DNA of 64,000 bases, taken from contig NC_019879.2 in the NCBI RefSeq assembly GCF_002234675.1, positions 7,879,325 through 7,943,324 of the forward strand, given 5' to 3'. The stretch's first letter is position 1; every line of letters starts with the position of its first letter. The position numbers and the translations under genes were made by a program. Source of the DNA: Oryzias latipes (Eukaryota; Chordata; Actinopteri; Beloniformes; Adrianichthyidae). Positions 59,676 through 64,000 of this stretch are shown one piece after another. Under the pieces are notes generated by a model. That model saw only the letters and a list, made by a program, of their open reading frames with translations. It was not told the origin of the DNA and did no database searches.

Positions 59676-60381
59676 CTGCACAAAAGGAAAGATAACCTGA
59701 TTGCAGACCAGTAGGAAGTACCGGTGGATATACTTGGATTAAAAAAAACCTGAAAGATAAAAGTATTCTGACCAGCTGCTGTAACTGGGTTTGTATTGAT
59801 CTCCAATCACCCTCCTAACACACACACACATTTAAAAAAACCAGTGACCTGACAGACGGGTCCCTCAGAGAGTCCTGGGTCTTGTTTCTCCTCAAAGCCA
59901 GTAATCGAGGGGTTAAACTATATCAAGTAGAACATAAATCCTGGCACCCCTCTTTAAGAGATGTCATGCAGACTCTGAAATGAGAGGCAGCTCGACCCCA
60001 GAGACCGGGGCTTCCTTTGTGCACGCACACATGGGCGCCTGTCAAACTTAAGATGACATCATCCTCCATTTATCAGCGGCAGAAGGGTAGGGCCCTGCCA
60101 TCTGCTGTCCAGCTTCTCCTCCCAGCCTCAGAGGAGGGAGGAGAGGCAGAGAAAGGAGAAGGCAAACAGGCAGACACATGTACGGCCTGGTTTCACTGAA
60201 ACAGTTTGTCAGACGCTGCTGATTGTTGCCCCCCCCCCCACCAGATCTGACACGATTCTGTCTCATCAAGCCAAGAATTTCTACCATCTCCCAGAAAGGC
60301 GTCCAGTCTTTTCGAGTTCTTTTCTTGGGAAGTTACGTCCATCAGCTGTTTTAGTGTTTTTTTATTTTTTTTATAGTGCCT

Positions 60382-60399
60382 GGGGGGGGGGGGGGGGGG
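60382..60399. repeat. Poly(G) tract, 18 bases
   Basis: An uninterrupted G run in the dach1 intron, which could form a G-quadruplex on one strand. Confidence 0.95.
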
Positions 60400-60539
60400 T
60401 TCATTTGTAAAGTGCATTCCTGACTGTGTAGCACAAAGCACCTCTCTGCTCTCATCCAGTATTTATATGTGTTTGTGTGGCAGGCGGAATCATGTACAAA
60501 CAGCGAGCAGAGCCGAGCAGCTCTGCATCTCCCGCCCAT

Positions 60540-60790
60540 CAATATTCACCAACGCCAGCCAAGTGCTGGGAACAGCTGGTCTTACATTAATTAGTTTAAA
60601 GTATTTATTTCACCCATCCTCAGAGCAGATTGAGCAAAAACATTGGAGATTATTTCAAGCATCTGCAAATGCCCTGGAAACATCCTGGCGCCAAAATCCG
60701 CGCACGAGCATTCACAGTTTAGGTTTACAATTTGGAGAATTAGTATATTTTTTTCTCTCTGAATGGGAGAGATGGTGAAATATGCACCGC
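60540..60790. promoter_or_regulatory. Candidate conserved intronic element of dach1
   Basis: A repeat-free block with words such as CATTAATTAG, CAGCTG and ATTTGCAT-like sites (CATCTGCAAATG). Its character matches developmental enhancers but no comparison could be made. Confidence 0.25.
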
Positions 60791-60949
60791 TGGCCCATAG
60801 AGAGGATAAACAACCTTTCTCCTTTCACTTCTGTTGATTAATTTGAACGGATGGGTGCCTAATGGATTCAAATTTGTTTATAATTTGACTTCATAAAAAT
60901 ACTAAATTACCTACCCTAATTTTTTCTTTCCCAGCTCTCTTCCAATATA

Positions 60950-61300
60950 AATAAGACTTGGTGTCATATGATTCGAGCCGGGCACAAATGGAAATCATCC
61001 ATTGCTCCTTCATGATCGATTTTTTAAACTGTTGTCATTTGTATTAAATAAAGGGGTCGTCATCCAAACATCACTACCAAATCGGTATTCCTAATTGGTC
61101 AAAGTTTGACCAGGTCTAAACTTTCGACGCGTCTTTTGTCTGTAAAGACCCGAAAACAGTCAAAGTAGTTTGTGTGGCTACGCATGAGCAGAAGAGTTTT
61201 GAATGCAGCAGCACGATACACGCGTTCACGTACTTTTCAGTGATAGTGGCCACTTCGACCCGCGTTGCCGAGAGCGGTGTGAATGTAGCTTTAGTCTTGC
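60950..61300 (+). repeat. TTCACACC-type dispersed repeat, copy 4
   Basis: TTCCTAATTGGTCAAAGTTTG, CGGGCACAAATGGAAATCAT and the end GAGCGGTGTGAATGTAGCTTTAG (about 61263-61285) match copies 1-3. It lies inside the dach1 intron. Confidence 0.6.
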
Positions 61301-61544
61301 TATTGGGAGGATTTTTTTAACAAAACACAGGAGCAAGTCGGACATTTAATCTTGAAGGCAAATCATAATAATGAAATAATGTTTGATAACTATAACAAAA
61401 AAAATATTCAAGTAAATTTAACTCTTTATATCACTTTCTCCACTGTGTAGCTTCTAACCAACTTGGCCAAGAATGGTGTAATCTGACCAATGCTTCTTCT
61501 TCTCCTTCATTGCTGTAAGTAGCAAATACAGAAACACACACCTT

Positions 61545-61640
61545 GTTGCTATTTATTTGGTAAAAAAAGTCACATATAAGTCGCACTTGAGGATAGGTCG
61601 CACCCCTGTCCAAACTATGCAAAAACAGTGACTCGACTCC
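61545..61640. repeat. hAT-like repeat fragment
   Basis: CACATATAAGTCGCACTTGA and GATAGGTCGCACCCC match the TATAAGTCGCAC-type end of a vertebrate hAT-derived repeat related to the element at 4240-4925. One end only. Confidence 0.45.
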
Positions 61641-62149
61641 AAAAATACCATACTTTAGAAGAAGAAGTCATTCCTGATGTACTTTATTTGATTTGGTATC
61701 GCCCTTTCATGGCAAAGACAGGCTCTGCTCACACACCAATGGAAAGTCCCATTTTATCTCAATAACATAACTAATCAAAGATCAAAAGCATTACAGCTGA
61801 CTCCAACTCCGGCTGATCTAGATGTATTGCATGTATTATATGCATGCATCACCTACCTCCAATAAAATCACCATAACAACTAGAGACGTTAGTAGACCTC
61901 GGGGAAAGGTCTGCTGTTGCAGCTTTGTAATTGATTTGTACTGTAGGCACTTTGTCCCCTTATTTAGTTTTGGCATTAATCATAAATCATTGCTTTAACA
62001 AACTCGGGCTTCCCACTCAGCAGGCCGCCCCTCCAACACAATGTTGGATCACAGAGAATATTTGATGGCTTTGTTGCGGGGGAAACAACCTGTCATGCTC
62101 GGGGAAAAAGCAAACAGCGTGTTTTGTTCGACAGACTCAAACCACCGCA

Positions 62150-62620
62150 CCGCACCTCTTGTCAGATAACATTTCCACCAGGAGCTATGCATGAAGACCG
62201 GCGTTTTCCCAGCTCTTGAGCTAATATGTGGCTAATTTAATCAATATAATCAAAGCGCCTTAATGAAAGTGAGTGTAAATTTCCCAGCAACACAATCTGT
62301 AGTTTGTTTGCTTCTTATGCCTCAACTCCCCTACACTCTCTTTCACTTCTCTTTTTGTGCTTGGCTGCAAATGCTGGCATGTGTTTGCATGTTTATTTCT
62401 CACCATCGCTCCAGAATCATTGACTTCGACTTAATTACAGTGACGGGAGTTGGAGGGATGGGGGGCGGAGGAAGGGAGGACTGTTTTCCTGGTGATATTT
62501 CTACGCCAGCAGAGCTGCCAGGCGCAGCTGTGACAGCCCCTTGTGCGCCGCCGTACGGCAAAGGTACAGTTAAGGCCCTCCGCCTGTGAAATACGGCGGG
62601 GGGAAAAAAACAAAAAAACA
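62150..62620. promoter_or_regulatory. Candidate conserved intronic element of dach1
   Basis: 62180-62320 is repeat-free with GAGCTAATATGTGGCTAATT and ATCAAAG-type words; 62430-62590 is GC-rich. A regulatory role is inferred from composition and location only. Confidence 0.2.
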
Positions 62621-64000
62621 ACACTCGCAGGTCACCCCTGTCACAAATAACATTTCACGCGCAACTGTTTCGGTGGATAATAGGAGCCACAAATAAAAAT
62701 GGGACGCTGTAAATACAATGCATTCCCAATGAAATGCCATAATTTAAAACAACGCCCCCCCTCCCTCACTTTTCTCTCCATCCTCCTCCGCCTGCTCTCA
62801 ATAGCTGCAGAGGGAGTCCTTGACAGTGTGCTAGCAATGATGAATCACCTATCCAGTTAATTTTCTCACTCCTCGTGTGTTGTGCTGTTAAAACAGGAGG
62901 CCAGGAATTGACTTGACAAACTATAAATGTAAAAAAAAAAAAAAAAATAGCACTTGGAGGATTCTGGGCTTATCTCCAATTTACATGTTATTAGATTTGG
63001 GTTGCAAGCAGCAGTTGAACCCAGCAAAGCTGAGGAAAAAGGTGGGGGGAAAAAGATAGGGGACATGATAACCAGAGATAAAACATGTGTAAAGCCCACT
63101 TGAAAGCCTTTGAAATATTTGAGGGGAAGTCACAGCGAGTGCGGTGAAGCAGGGTGGTGGTGGGGGGGTGGCCTGGTTTCAAATGTGACAGACACACGTT
63201 GCAATCTGTGGTAAATCTAGACGAAACCTTGGGAAATTTAGCTGCAATCTCTGGATAAATAGCTGTAATTGACCTTGGGAGTTGAAAATGTGCCATATGT
63301 TTCTGGTTCCTGTGTTTGAAACTGGCTCCCTCAGGACCTTTCAGCTGAGTACTCACAAGAAGAACCGCGGGAGAGGAAGATACACAGAGAAGGAGAGTGA
63401 GGAAAAGGGCAAGGAGAGTGTCAGAAATGAGAAAAAGAGCCACGGATGGACAAAAAAAACAAGTGATGGCGAGAAGAAAAGCAGAGATGGGTGAATAAGA
63501 GAGGAGAAAGCGGCGCAGAAGTATGTTTTGGCTGGCCAGTCAGTCTGATATATTGACAGGTGAAGCATTTGTCCTTGCAAACCTGTGTTCCTCGCAGCAG
63601 GAGAGCTGAATGCTAAACCTGAAGGTTGTCAGCAGAGCCAGCGCAGAGCCAGGCACTGCTTTTCACTGCACAATTACATTTAATTTGACCTGCCAGGGCT
63701 GCGGGGAAACCAGCCTCCTTCAAATGGAGTACTTATGACCTCTCGGACAGCCATTAGCAGCTAACGCAGCATTATTCCACCTGCACTTAAAACAGCGCAT
63801 TCGGAAAAATCTTGTCAAGGCAGATATCTGTCTTCTGCAACCAATGCAGTCATGTGGAGCCGTAAAACAACCACATGTACTGTGGAAGAATGAAAGACAG
63901 AAAGGCAATTCTGTTCATTCAGTGGCTGCAGATTAAAATATAAATTGATAATTGATTTCTAATAAGATAAATCAGAGAAAAAGGTGCATTTTACAAATTT

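Larger units (their letters stand above)
59676..64000 (-). other. dach1 intron, running off the window
   Basis: The acceptor is TTTTGTGCAG at 59676. I found no further DACH coding exon up to 64000: the expected segment preceding CTPTARDS does not appear in any minus-strand frame. The interval holds a hAT-like fragment (61545-61640), a TTCACACC-type repeat (60950-61300), homopolymer runs and repeat-poor blocks. Confidence 0.7.

Noticed and set aside
1..64000. UBAC2 exons around the receptors
   Set aside because: In mammals the receptor pair is nested in UBAC2. I looked for its coding segments in the minus-strand frames and recognised none, but very short exons could be missed.
1..64000. CRISPR arrays, bacterial operons or integrated viral genomes
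   Set aside because: All spaced repeats here are transposon units or microsatellites, the genes are spliced vertebrate genes, and no retroviral gag/pol/env-like frame was seen.
59676..64000. Additional upstream dach1 exons
   Set aside because: No minus-strand frame encodes the segment expected before CTPTARDS; open frames at 61431-61622 and 62991-63443 resemble repeat or noise.

Overview
This is vertebrate, almost certainly teleost, genomic DNA. Two intron-poor GPCR genes and the spliced 3' end of a dachshund gene sit in about 60 kb of AT-rich, repeat-littered non-coding sequence. The repeats are typical of ray-finned fish: many small DNA-transposon derivatives, fish-type LINE fragments, (CA)n microsatellites and long homopolymers. 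A percomorph such as medaka fits best, but the species cannot be fixed from this window alone.

Layout. 1-7.8 kb is gene-free and holds repeat debris, including a short LINE fragment inserted into an older repeat (6.2-6.7 kb). gpr183 (oxysterol receptor EBI2) has its coding exon at 9717-10844 (+) and a probable non-coding first exon ending at 8064. 11-27 kb is transposon-rich: hAT remnants with a transposase C-terminus (14.3-15.2 kb), a piggyBac-type MITE abutting a Harbinger-like element (17.3-18.2 kb), and a 2.29-kb foldback element (19.7-22.0 kb). gpr18 has its coding exon at 27885-28898 (+). 29-48 kb has no gene. It mixes repeats (including a decayed R4/Rex6-like LINE at 42.3-43.8 kb) with low-repeat blocks that look like regulatory DNA. 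From about 48.5 kb to the right edge the window lies in a dach1-type gene on the minus strand. Its last five coding exons are at 59530-59675, 57422-57569, 56882-57025, 55112-55180 and 49902-49939, all with GT/AG sites and one continuous reading frame. The N-terminal exons lie beyond 64 kb.

How the genes relate. GPR183 and GPR18 are adjacent Gi-linked receptors in mammals as well, in the same relative order and orientation as far as I recall, so the pair is an old tandem. GPR183 guides immune-cell migration towards 7alpha,25-dihydroxycholesterol. GPR18 responds to lipid ligands. DACH is a nuclear co-repressor in the Six/Eya network. It is not functionally tied to the receptors, but the gene-poor 29-48 kb stretch is a plausible home for its long-range enhancers.

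The most unusual structure is the foldback element. It has about 777-bp arms, each made of three tandem 233-bp units, ends in matching 9-bp termini inside a 6-bp GTTTTG direct repeat, and carries smaller perfect hairpins in its loop.
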